DNA of 64,000 nucleotides from Colwellia sp. RSH04. Its GTDB lineage: Bacteria > Pseudomonadota > Gammaproteobacteria > Enterobacterales > Alteromonadaceae. Positions 27,550 through 35,661 of this stretch are shown here, piece after piece. The first letter of the stretch is position 1. Each line of letters begins with the position of its first letter. The notes under the pieces are model-generated. The model made no database searches, was not told where the DNA came from, and worked only from the letters and a program-made list of their open reading frames with translations. Where the stretch lies: NCBI RefSeq assembly GCF_003545765.1, contig NZ_QXIO01000003.1, forward strand, positions 310,001 through 374,000, given 5' to 3'. The position numbers and the translations under genes are program-made.

Positions 27550-27677
27550 ACTATATTTTTCCTAAATAGCGCTTACCTTTAAACTTTATTGTAAATAAAA
27601 TGATCTAGCCCTGTTCTTTTAAAATGACTCAGTTAAAATAATCAACTTATCCTTGTATTACGCTATTAAAGTTTTCC

Positions 27678-28253
27678 ATGTCAAACCAAGATTATATTTC
27701 CCGCTCTCCAGCTAAAAAGAAAAAAAAGCCGCAAAAGAAAAGTAAACAGGTTCAACCTGTTGCGAGCATAAAAACCAAAATAGTTGGCATATTAGCTATT
27801 CTGTTATTAAGTGCTTTTGCTTATGGTCTTTGGGCGCTTAAAAATAGCCCAGAAACTAAAACTCCAATTCAAACAGAGCCGAAAAAAACATCTAACACTG
27901 AAATGACTAATGATGAAGAAGCCAATGCACTACCTGAGCCACCTCAAGAGAAATGGACTTATGTAAAAGACTTGGAAAATAAACAAGTGGAAGTCGGTGA
28001 ATATGAGGTTGAGCAAGGCGGCCCATACAAAATGCAATGTGGCTCTTTTAAAACACGAAAACAGGCTGAAGTATTAAAAGCGAATATTGCCTTTGCTGGT
28101 TTAGAAGCGATTATTCAATCCTCTACAGGCAAAAATGGTACTTGGTATAAAGTTGCTTTAGGTCCTTATCCACGAAAGCGTATGGCTGAAAAAGATAAAA
28201 ACAAATTAAAGCGAAATAATATAAATTATTGCCAAATTTGGTTATGGAAATAA
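27678..28253 (+). CDS. ftsN: Cell division protein FtsN, compact form
   Basis: FtsN triggers septal peptidoglycan synthesis by acting on FtsA in the cytoplasm and FtsQLB/FtsWI in the periplasm. The N-terminus (NQDYISRSPAKKKKK) matches the FtsN cytoplasmic tail, followed by one membrane helix at about 35-55, a stretch EKWTYVKDLENKQ near residue 93 that resembles the essential E segment of E. coli FtsN, and a C-terminal SPOR domain (about 115-190) that keeps the two Cys (QCGSF and YCQIW) known to form a disulfide. At 191 residues it lacks the long Gln-rich linker of the 319-residue E. coli protein. Position between priA and hslVU also fits. Confidence 0.87.
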   Translation: MSNQDYISRSPAKKKKKPQKKSKQVQPVASIKTKIVGILAILLLSAFAYGLWALKNSPETKTPIQTEPKKTSNTEMTNDEEANALPEPPQEKWTYVKDLENKQVEVGEYEVEQGGPYKMQCGSFKTRKQAEVLKANIAFAGLEAIIQSSTGKNGTWYKVALGPYPRKRMAEKDKNKLKRNNINYCQIWLWK

Positions 28254-28265
28254 TTTACCTCCTTC

Positions 28266-28293
28266 CTTGAAATTATCATAAAGATCCCAACTT
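28266..28293 (+). promoter_or_regulatory. Sigma-32-like heat-shock promoter for hslVU
   Basis: CTTGAAA at 28266-28272 is the perfect sigma-32 -35 box. TCCCAACTT at 28285-28293, 12 bases further on, approximates the CCCCATnT -10 box. hslVU is a classic heat-shock operon in E. coli, so the match fits its context; the -10 element is imperfect. Confidence 0.57.
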
Positions 28294-28370
28294 AAATATC
28301 ATTAGAATCTTCAATCATGCTTAAACACTTTAGGCATGATTGCAAAAATACTATTAATTTGAGGTTTATT

Positions 28371-28889
28371 GTGACTACGATTGTATCAGTTAGACGTAAT
28401 GGCAAAGTCGCCATTGGTGGAGATGGCCAAGTGTCACTTGGCAATACTGTCATGAAAGGTAATGCTAAAAAAGTACGACGTTTATATAACAACAAAGTGT
28501 TAGCAGGTTTCGCTGGCGGTACTGCGGATGCATTTACTTTATTTGAGCGCTTTGAAAGTAAGTTAGAACAACATCAAGGTCACTTAACCAAAGCTGCTGT
28601 TGAATTAGCTAAAGACTGGCGCAGTGATAGGGCTTTACGTAAATTAGAAGCATTGCTTGCTGTTGCAGATGAAACCGCATCATTAATTATTACTGGTAAT
28701 GGCGACGTTGTTCAACCTGAACATGATTTAATAGCTATTGGTAGTGGTGGTAACTTTGCACAATCTGCTGCCACAGCTCTATTAGAAAACACTGAGCTGA
28801 GCGCTAAAGAAATCGTTGAAAAATCATTAACTATTGCGGGCAATATTTGTGTATTCACAAACCTAGAGCACACTATTGACGAACTATAA
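28371..28889 (+). CDS. hslV: ATP-dependent protease subunit HslV (ClpQ)
   Basis: HslV forms the proteolytic double hexamer of the HslUV protease. The start is GTG at 28371, ten bases after a GAGG site; the upstream in-frame ATG at 28317 is rejected because HslV must expose Thr2 (MTTIVSV) as its N-terminal nucleophile after methionine removal. The 172-residue product has the conserved [14 protein letters not shown] and GSGGNFA motifs. hslU follows after 80 bp. Confidence 0.96.
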   Translation: MTTIVSVRRNGKVAIGGDGQVSLGNTVMKGNAKKVRRLYNNKVLAGFAGGTADAFTLFERFESKLEQHQGHLTKAAVELAKDWRSDRALRKLEALLAVADETASLIITGNGDVVQPEHDLIAIGSGGNFAQSAATALLENTELSAKEIVEKSLTIAGNICVFTNLEHTIDEL

Positions 28890-28969
28890 AACGGTTCAAA
28901 ACAAGCCACAATAATAGAAAAGAATATCTTGTTTAAGCAGCGCTTAAATAAACAAAGAGGAATTTAAAC

Positions 28970-30298
28970 ATGTCTAGTATGACTCCTCGTGAAATTGTTC
29001 ACGAATTAGATAGTCACATCATTGGTCAAAGTGACGCTAAGCGTGCAGTTGCTATTGCACTTCGTAACCGCTGGCGCAGAATGCAATTAAATCAAGACTT
29101 ACGCACAGAAGTGACACCTAAAAACATTTTAATGATCGGCCCAACAGGTGTCGGTAAAACAGAAATCGCTCGTCGCTTAGCTAAACTTGCCCGTGCTCCT
29201 TTTATTAAAGTAGAAGCAACAAAATTCACTGAAGTAGGTTATGTCGGTAAAGAAGTAGAAACAATCATTCGTGATCTTGCTGATATGGCCATTAAAATGG
29301 TCAAAGAAGATGAGATGGCACGTGTTACGCACCTTGCTGAAGAAGCAGCAGAGGAGCGAATTCTTGATATTTTATTACCACCCGCTAGAGATGGTTTCGG
29401 TAATGATGAAACCAGTGAAAATAGCAACACTCGTCAGGTTTTTCGTAAGAAGTTACGCGAAGGAAAGCTTGATGATAAAGAAATAGAATTGGATTTAACA
29501 GCGCCGCCAATGGGTGTTGAAATTATGGCTCCTCCTGGTATGGAAGACATGACTTCTCAGTTGCAAAATATGTTTCAAAGCATGTCGAGTGAGAAAACTA
29601 AAAAGCGTAAACTTAAAATCAAAGATGCATTAAAAGCGTTACGCGAAGAAGAAGCCGCTAAAATGGTCAACCAAGACGATATCAAGCAACAAGCTATTGA
29701 TGCTGTTGAACAAAATGGTATTGTTTTCATTGATGAAATTGATAAAATTTGTAAACGTGGTGATAGCTCAGGCCCCGATGTATCTCGTGAAGGTGTACAA
29801 CGTGATTTATTACCTTTAGTTGAAGGTTCAACAGTAAGCACAAAACACGGTATGATCAAAACAGACCATATATTATTTGTTGCTTCTGGTGCCTTTCAAA
29901 TGGCTAAGCCTTCAGATCTAATTCCTGAATTACAGGGTCGACTTCCTATAAGAGTTGAATTACAAGCATTAAGCTCTGATGACTTTGTTAGAATTTTAAC
30001 CGAGCCTTTCGCTTCGTTAACAGAGCAATATAGTGCTTTACTGGCGACTGAAGGTGTTAACGTACAGTTTAGTGACGATGGTATTAACGCTATTGCTGAA
30101 GCGGCATGGCAAGTAAATGAGACTACCGAAAATATTGGTGCTCGTCGCTTACATACAATGATGGAGCGTTTAGTTGAAGATTTATCATTTAATGCAGATC
30201 AACGTAGCGGTGAAACAATCACTATTGATAAAGCATACGTGGATAGCACCTTAAATAATGTCGTCAAAGATGAAGACTTAAGTCGCTTTATTCTTTAA
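28970..30298 (+). CDS. hslU: HslU (ClpY) ATPase of the HslUV protease
   Basis: HslU is the AAA+ unfoldase that feeds substrates to HslV. The 442-residue protein has Walker A GPTGVGKT near residue 58, the GYVGKE pore loop near residue 91, an intermediate I domain (about 110-240) and Walker B VFIDEIDK near residue 252. The C-terminus (LSRFIL) is the conserved tail that docks into HslV. It forms an operon with hslV upstream and probably with the DUF971 gene 40 bp downstream. Confidence 0.97.
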   Translation: MSSMTPREIVHELDSHIIGQSDAKRAVAIALRNRWRRMQLNQDLRTEVTPKNILMIGPTGVGKTEIARRLAKLARAPFIKVEATKFTEVGYVGKEVETIIRDLADMAIKMVKEDEMARVTHLAEEAAEERILDILLPPARDGFGNDETSENSNTRQVFRKKLREGKLDDKEIELDLTAPPMGVEIMAPPGMEDMTSQLQNMFQSMSSEKTKKRKLKIKDALKALREEEAAKMVNQDDIKQQAIDAVEQNGIVFIDEIDKICKRGDSSGPDVSREGVQRDLLPLVEGSTVSTKHGMIKTDHILFVASGAFQMAKPSDLIPELQGRLPIRVELQALSSDDFVRILTEPFASLTEQYSALLATEGVNVQFSDDGINAIAEAAWQVNETTENIGARRLHTMMERLVEDLSFNADQRSGETITIDKAYVDSTLNNVVKDEDLSRFIL

Positions 30299-30338
30299 CT
30301 AACGCATATATCTTAACAGTAAACAACAAAGGTAAATC

Positions 30339-30713
30339 ATGGCAGTACTCAGTTTCACTTTGAATAAACATCAAAAATCGTTAACTATACTTTTTTTAAC
30401 GCCTGATCAAAGTGAATTTACTGCCACTCTGCCTTATGAATTTATAAGAGTATTTTCACCAAACCAGCCAAAAGCTAAAGGCAATGAAATTGCACTGATA
30501 ACCCATAAGAAACTTGTTGAGCTTATTGCGATTGAAAGTGTTGCAAAGCACGGTTCAAGATTTATCTTTGATGATGGCGATTCAACCATCTATAGCCACG
30601 AATTCTTGCTTGATATAGCAAAAAATCATCAGCTATATTGGCAAGAGTACTTAACAAAGCTTAAAGCAAGTGGTCATACTCGTGAAGCGATGATAGATTT
30701 CAAACAGCTCTAA
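30339..30713 (+). CDS. DUF971 (gamma-butyrobetaine hydroxylase-like N-terminal) domain protein
   Basis: The 124-residue protein is a stand-alone DUF971 domain, as found at the N-terminus of gamma-butyrobetaine hydroxylase and in many single-domain bacterial proteins. Visible family features are LPYEFIRVFSP near residue 33 and FDDGDSTIYSHEFL near residue 77. The usual zinc ligands (Cys/His) of the hydroxylase domain are not obvious here. It follows hslU in many gammaproteobacteria, as here, but its function is not known. A strong terminator ends the hslVU unit after it. Confidence 0.85.
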   Translation: MAVLSFTLNKHQKSLTILFLTPDQSEFTATLPYEFIRVFSPNQPKAKGNEIALITHKKLVELIAIESVAKHGSRFIFDDGDSTIYSHEFLLDIAKNHQLYWQEYLTKLKASGHTREAMIDFKQL

Positions 30714-30742
30714 AATGCACTTTACTCTCAAGTACACTTCAT

Positions 30743-30773
30743 AAAAAACGCCTGAATTTTCAGGCGTTTTTTT
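30743..30773. terminator. Bidirectional terminator between hslVU operon and chemoreceptor gene
   Basis: CGCCTG (30749-30754) and CAGGCG (30761-30766) form the stem core, extended by six A on the left and seven T on the right, so it serves both convergent units. Confidence 0.93.
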
Positions 30774-30808
30774 GATTGCTATAATTTTGCTTTTATCTAA
30801 TTTAAGAA

Positions 30809-32668
30809 TTACACAGTAAAACGACTAACTTCGTTTTGTAATACACCTGCTTGTTGTGACAACTCTTCACTCATATGTTCATTTTGTTTAGAAGCTTCAG
30901 CAGACTGCTCGGTAACATCACGTATCGCAACAACATGTTGGTTTACCTCTGTGGCAACGGATGTTTGTTCTTGAATTGCCGTTGCAATGGCGCTATTCAT
31001 ATCCATTATTAATGCTACATCTTGTGTTATTTCATCTAACATTGCGCCAGTAGAGCTTGCTTGCGTCGCACTCTCTTCACCTTGAGTACGACAAGCAGCC
31101 ATCAAGGTAACGATTTCTTGTGTTCTATTTTGCAATAAGCCTATGATTGTCTCAATTTCTTGTGTTGAATCTTGGGTTCTACTCGCTAATGTTCTCACTT
31201 CATCAGCAACAACCGCAAAACCTCGCCCTTGCTCACCTGCACGAGCTGCTTCAATTGCTGCATTTAAAGCAAGTAAATTAGTTTGCTCAGCGATTCCACG
31301 AATAACATCAAGCACTGAGGCTATAGTGATACTTTCTTTCTCAAGTTCTTTTACTACGTTCTCAGAATCTAATAATTTATTCGACAATTGACCAATTTGC
31401 TCAATGGTTTGCTCAACCCCTGCCTTACCTTTATCAGCATTATTATTAGTGACTTCAGCTTTATGAGCAGCTTCTTGGGTGTTCGAAGCAATCTCTTCAA
31501 CCGTAGCAACCATTTCGGTAACAGCGGTAGCAACAAGATCTGTTTGTTGCATCTGAGTTTCTACACCTTCATTAGAGTTATAGATGTTTTCTGCCAAACT
31601 ACCCGTTGCTGAGTTTAACGTTTCAACAGAATGAGTAACCTCATGAATAAGCGCTCTAAAACTGTCTAACATTTTCTTAAACGCGTCTGACATATCCGCT
31701 AATTCATCATTTCCTTCTAAACTAACATCAATAGTTAAGTCATTATTTTCAGCTATTTGGTTCATTGAGCTTCGTAAATTATCAATACGCGATAATATAC
31801 TTTTACTAATCAATATGCCGCTCGCCAAAGAAATGATTAATACAATGGTAAATAAACTAAAGGCTAGTGTATTAGTAAACTGGATATTTTCATCAACTGC
31901 TTCTTTACTAACAGAGACTAAAGAAGCAAGGTTATTGTCAACTTTATGAACAGTAGCTCTTACCTTGCCTAACAAACCAGATTTTGAATCTAACCCTAAT
32001 TCTTTTTGCGCACTGGTCAACTGAAGAAAAGCAGTTTTATAATTACCTATCAGCGAAGCGATTTGCTCTTTTTTATTATCATCCAAAGAGGTGTTTGCCA
32101 ATGATGTTAAAAGGTTATCAACATTACCGGTTAAACGAGCAATATACTTTTCATCGAGGCGCAACATGAAATCTTTCTCATTTCGACGCAGTTGTAGCAT
32201 TTGACTTAATAGTTGATAGTCGTCAGAGCCGATAAGCTCTTCTACATCATGGACAGCGCTTCGTAAGTTGCCATATAAGCCCTCTTTTGGATTTAAACCA
32301 ATTTTCTGTTGTAACTTAACTAGGCTGTTAAAGTGTTTTACATATTCGTTGAGAATAGACTTCATTGCGCCAGTATCATTTGTTTCAACACCAATAGCAT
32401 CAAAATCTTTTTCCAACATAGTTATTTGCTGCATTAGCGACTGCATATTGTCATTAAATTGCGTTGAGTATTTAAGATCTTTTCGTGCTAAAAAATCTTT
32501 TTCATTACGTCTCAGCTGCAATACAGAGCTTTTAACATTACCTATACTTTTTGCAACATTAATATCATGCTGAAAAGAACTGCTTGAATAATTTAATAAT
32601 AAAAGCATTAGAACCATAGCAAGTATCAACACCGCTGTGTTGGCTATTAATTTGTGTTTAATCAACAT
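30809..32668 (-). CDS. Methyl-accepting chemotaxis protein with HBM-type sensor domain
   Basis: This transmembrane chemoreceptor has 619 residues from the ATG at 32668: a membrane helix at about 8-27, a long all-helical periplasmic sensor (about 30-275), a second membrane helix at about 268-290, a HAMP domain and a cytoplasmic signalling domain whose hairpin tip contains [20 protein letters not shown]. The sensor holds two copies of LRRNEKDF near residues 47 and 160, the internal duplication typical of helical bimodular (HBM) domains, which bind organic acids in known cases. A TTG at 32686 could add six residues. Ligand unknown. Confidence 0.9.
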   Translation of the reverse strand: MLIKHKLIANTAVLILAMVLMLLLLNYSSSSFQHDINVAKSIGNVKSSVLQLRRNEKDFLARKDLKYSTQFNDNMQSLMQQITMLEKDFDAIGVETNDTGAMKSILNEYVKHFNSLVKLQQKIGLNPKEGLYGNLRSAVHDVEELIGSDDYQLLSQMLQLRRNEKDFMLRLDEKYIARLTGNVDNLLTSLANTSLDDNKKEQIASLIGNYKTAFLQLTSAQKELGLDSKSGLLGKVRATVHKVDNNLASLVSVSKEAVDENIQFTNTLAFSLFTIVLIISLASGILISKSILSRIDNLRSSMNQIAENNDLTIDVSLEGNDELADMSDAFKKMLDSFRALIHEVTHSVETLNSATGSLAENIYNSNEGVETQMQQTDLVATAVTEMVATVEEIASNTQEAAHKAEVTNNNADKGKAGVEQTIEQIGQLSNKLLDSENVVKELEKESITIASVLDVIRGIAEQTNLLALNAAIEAARAGEQGRGFAVVADEVRTLASRTQDSTQEIETIIGLLQNRTQEIVTLMAACRTQGEESATQASSTGAMLDEITQDVALIMDMNSAIATAIQEQTSVATEVNQHVVAIRDVTEQSAEASKQNEHMSEELSQQAGVLQNEVSRFTV

Positions 32669-32944
32669 AAAAACATTACCTTTCAAATAACAAAGTTTCT
32701 TTTATTGCACCCATACCTTTAACTTTTAAGCTTAACGAGTACAATAGCTTCGCACAAAAAATGCGTTAGTTAGCCATGTAATTCTAATTATAGTTAACTT
32801 TAACCATTTGTAACGGCAAGAACTAAAAAAAATTAAGTAAATCATTGATGTGATTAAAGGGCGTGTTGAACTTTATGAAAAATATAATCTAGTGGGTGGT
32901 TTATCTTTTTATAAAAATCAAACTAAGAGGCAAAATAAGCTAAA

Positions 32945-34948
32945 TCATGACTTTGGCTTAAAGTATGCCAATAATTTTTTTTCAGGTAACGGCTTGCTAA
33001 TAAAGTACCCTTGAACTGCATCACAACCTAAGTGGCGTAATACGTTAAGCTGTTCTTCTGTTTCTACACCTTCTGCAAGTACTCGCTTACCAAGACCATG
33101 TGATAACTCAACCATCGATTTAACAATGGTTAAATCGGAATCATTACTGGCAACTTCATTTATAAAGCTTCTATCGATTTTAATTTTATCAATCGGCAGT
33201 TCACGTAAATAAGACAACGATGAGTACCCTGTTCCAAAATCGTCAATAGATACTTTAATCCCCATGTTCTGCAATTTGACTATGGTTTCCATCCCTTGAG
33301 TAATATCAGTCATGACTACATTTTCTGTTATTTCTAATTCAATATATTTAGGTGGAATTTGATGCTCTGTCAGAATAGCTTGAATTGAGGAAACAATTTT
33401 TTCATCCTGAAACTCAATAGCAGTAATGTTAACAGCTATAGCTACTCGACGATGATATTTCTCATACCAATTTGCATGTAATTGACACGCTTTTGCCAAA
33501 ATATATTGGTCAAAATGATTATGCATTCCTAACTCTTCAAGATCAGCTAGGAAATCTACTGGCAATAATAACCCTTTTTCAGGGTGCTGCCATCGAACTA
33601 ATGCCTCGACACCCTCCAGTTTATTGGTCAATAAGTTTAATTGTGGTTGAAAATAAAGAATAAACTCGTCATTAGCAATCGCATTCTTTAATTGTTTTTC
33701 CATAATTAACAAATGACGACCATGGGCTTGCATTCCCTCTTGAAAAGCAACTGATGGTAAGTTGTTGGTTTCAGCATGATGTAACGCTAAATTAGCCTTT
33801 TGCAATAAGTCTTCAGCCTTATTAGCATGTTCAGGATAAAAGCAGAAACCTAAGCTGGCCTGTATATGTATTTCTTGTTGGTTACAATAAAAGGGCTTAT
33901 TAATCATTTCATGTATATGAGATACAGCGCGTTCTACGTGAGACATATGCTCAAATTCAAGAACGAACATGAAAGAATCGCCACTTAACCGACCAACAGC
34001 TTGAGGTAAAAATACGCTATTGTTTAATCGATTAGCAATTTCTCCTAATAAATAATCACCTACCTTCAAGCCATAAGTATCATTAATAAACTTGAACTGC
34101 TTTATATCAATTAAAAAAATGGCTAGTGAATTATTACTATTTTTTGTATTAACCATCACTTCAGAGAGTCGAGCCATCACTTGCTCACGATTTAACGCTC
34201 CTGTTAATGAGTCATGTTTTCCTAAATATTGTGCTCGGCTAATCGCATTTAAGGCGGCAAAACGTTCTGCACCTTGCATCCATACTAATAATATAAATCC
34301 AAGAATCGTGGTTGCACCAACGTCAAAGTATTTTATAGCAAAGGTAAGTTGTTTAAACCATGGCTCAGTAATCGCTAAGATAGAAACAAAAGAATAAAAC
34401 AAATACCTTAAGCCCAGAATAAAAGAGAAATACATTAAGACATTACTTGAAAAATGCGGTTTTTTATCAACAAATAAATAAAATGATAGCGCAAAGAAAC
34501 AGCCACTAGACACAAAGTTAGGCAAACTAACGGTTAAATAAAAATGATTAAAAGTGTTTTCATTATCAAAAGCAAAGAAACTATTGGTAATAATAGAAAA
34601 GACAACGATGCTACTGAAAGTAATAACAGCTATAGGTTTAGCAAGTTTTACGTTAGTTTTAGCGTTATATACCCCCGCAACCAAATAAAGCAATGCTGTA
34701 TAGTTAGCTATCATTAATAGCGTAGGTAAAGTAAGTAAGTGGCTGTTTGCAACGGTGAAGCTTTGAATGTTAGGAGCAACGATGCGAACGCCATAAGAGG
34801 CCGTTATTATTAATAAACTAACCAACCAGTATTTAGTATATTGACGGGAAAATGTCCGTAAATACATGAAAAATACAAATACCAAAACTATAAACACCAA
34901 CGTTTGCATCAAGTAAAGTAGTGCTTGTGGTTCTATCGGTAATGGCAT
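32945..34948 (-). CDS. Membrane GGDEF-EAL protein, probable c-di-GMP phosphodiesterase
   Basis: The protein has seven or so N-terminal membrane helices (about 1-225), a GGDEF domain (about 240-400) and an EAL domain (about 415-660). The GGDEF signature is degraded to SGDSF, so cyclase activity is unlikely. The EAL domain looks complete: EALVRW, the Glu in ELEITEN, DDFGTGYSS, the Lys of KIDRSF and AEGVET are all present, predicting hydrolysis of c-di-GMP to pGpG. The start is uncertain: ATG at 34948 is taken; TTG codons at 34957-34960 would add four residues. A 26-bp palindrome lies just upstream. Confidence 0.9.
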   Translation of the reverse strand: MPLPIEPQALLYLMQTLVFIVLVFVFFMYLRTFSRQYTKYWLVSLLIITASYGVRIVAPNIQSFTVANSHLLTLPTLLMIANYTALLYLVAGVYNAKTNVKLAKPIAVITFSSIVVFSIITNSFFAFDNENTFNHFYLTVSLPNFVSSGCFFALSFYLFVDKKPHFSSNVLMYFSFILGLRYLFYSFVSILAITEPWFKQLTFAIKYFDVGATTILGFILLVWMQGAERFAALNAISRAQYLGKHDSLTGALNREQVMARLSEVMVNTKNSNNSLAIFLIDIKQFKFINDTYGLKVGDYLLGEIANRLNNSVFLPQAVGRLSGDSFMFVLEFEHMSHVERAVSHIHEMINKPFYCNQQEIHIQASLGFCFYPEHANKAEDLLQKANLALHHAETNNLPSVAFQEGMQAHGRHLLIMEKQLKNAIANDEFILYFQPQLNLLTNKLEGVEALVRWQHPEKGLLLPVDFLADLEELGMHNHFDQYILAKACQLHANWYEKYHRRVAIAVNITAIEFQDEKIVSSIQAILTEHQIPPKYIELEITENVVMTDITQGMETIVKLQNMGIKVSIDDFGTGYSSLSYLRELPIDKIKIDRSFINEVASNDSDLTIVKSMVELSHGLGKRVLAEGVETEEQLNVLRHLGCDAVQGYFISKPLPEKKLLAYFKPKS

Positions 34949-34966
34949 ATTTAACAACAAAAATTT

Positions 34967-34992
34967 TTTAATAGCTTAATTAAGCTATTAAA
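34967..34992. promoter_or_regulatory. 26-bp perfect palindrome between divergent GGDEF-EAL gene and rraA
   Basis: TTTAATAGCTTAA (34967-34979) is followed without a spacer by its exact reverse complement TTAAGCTATTAAA (34980-34992). It lies 18 bases before the minus-strand ATG at 34948 and 110 bp before rraA. A spacer-free palindrome suits a dimeric repressor operator, but no known regulator site is recognised. Confidence 0.5.
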
Positions 34993-35102
34993 GAGTCTTT
35001 TACCTTTAAATTCAAGTAATACAACAGTAAATAGTAGTTTTATTTTAATCATAACCAGATATACTGAGTATAAATATCAGACAACTGCCTATGAGGATTA
35101 TT

Positions 35103-35588
35103 ATGCAGTACAATACTTCTGAACTTTGTAATATTTATGCTGATTTAATTGATGTTGTTGACCCTATTTTCAGTAATTATGGGGGGAGAAGCTCTTTTGG
35201 CGGGAAAGTTGTCACGATAAAATGCTTTGAAAATGTAGGGTTAATTCAGCAAGTTTTACAAGATGATGGCGAAGGCAAAATATTAGTCATTGATGGTGGC
35301 GGTTCAACTCGCAGAGCATTGATTGATATTGATATTGCACAACTCGCTGAAAGTAATGCTTGGGAAGGTATTGTATGCTTTGGTAGTGTTCGTGATGTTG
35401 ATGCCATTGAAGATGTCGACATTGGTATTCAGGCACTTGTTTCAATCCCTGTAGGGGCAGACGATCAAGTGATAGGTGAATGCGACATTGCAATTAATTT
35501 TGCTGGTGTAACCATTTTACCTGATGATCATTTATACGCTGATAATACAGGAATGATTTTGTCTCCTGAAGCGCTAGATATTGAATAA
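35103..35588 (+). CDS. rraA: Ribonuclease E activity regulator RraA
   Basis: RraA is a trimeric protein that binds the scaffold region of RNase E and inhibits mRNA decay. The ATG at 35103 is chosen: GAGG lies six bases upstream and the 161-residue product equals E. coli RraA in length and start ([12 protein letters not shown]). Core motifs [28 protein letters not shown] and HLYADNTG are intact. In E. coli rraA follows menA near hslVU; here it is flanked by two c-di-GMP-type genes on the minus strand. Confidence 0.96.
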   Translation: MQYNTSELCNIYADLIDVVDPIFSNYGGRSSFGGKVVTIKCFENVGLIQQVLQDDGEGKILVIDGGGSTRRALIDIDIAQLAESNAWEGIVCFGSVRDVDAIEDVDIGIQALVSIPVGADDQVIGECDIAINFAGVTILPDDHLYADNTGMILSPEALDIE

Positions 35589-35610
35589 CCTAAAAGCCTA
35601 TTATTAAATT

Positions 35611-35648
35611 TACAAGCTCATATAAAGTTCATTATCATAGAGCTTGTA
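35611..35648. terminator. Possible terminator between rraA and the degenerate GGDEF-EAL gene
   Basis: TACAAGCTC (35611-35619) and GAGCTTGTA (35640-35648) form a perfect 9-bp stem with a 20-base loop between convergent genes. T-runs are short, so strength is uncertain. Confidence 0.5.
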
Positions 35649-35661
35649 TAAATTGGTTAAC

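Noticed and set aside
28317-28370. ATG start for hslV 18 codons upstream
   Set aside because: HslV needs its N-terminal Thr right after the initiator; the GTG at 28371 gives that and has a GAGG site.
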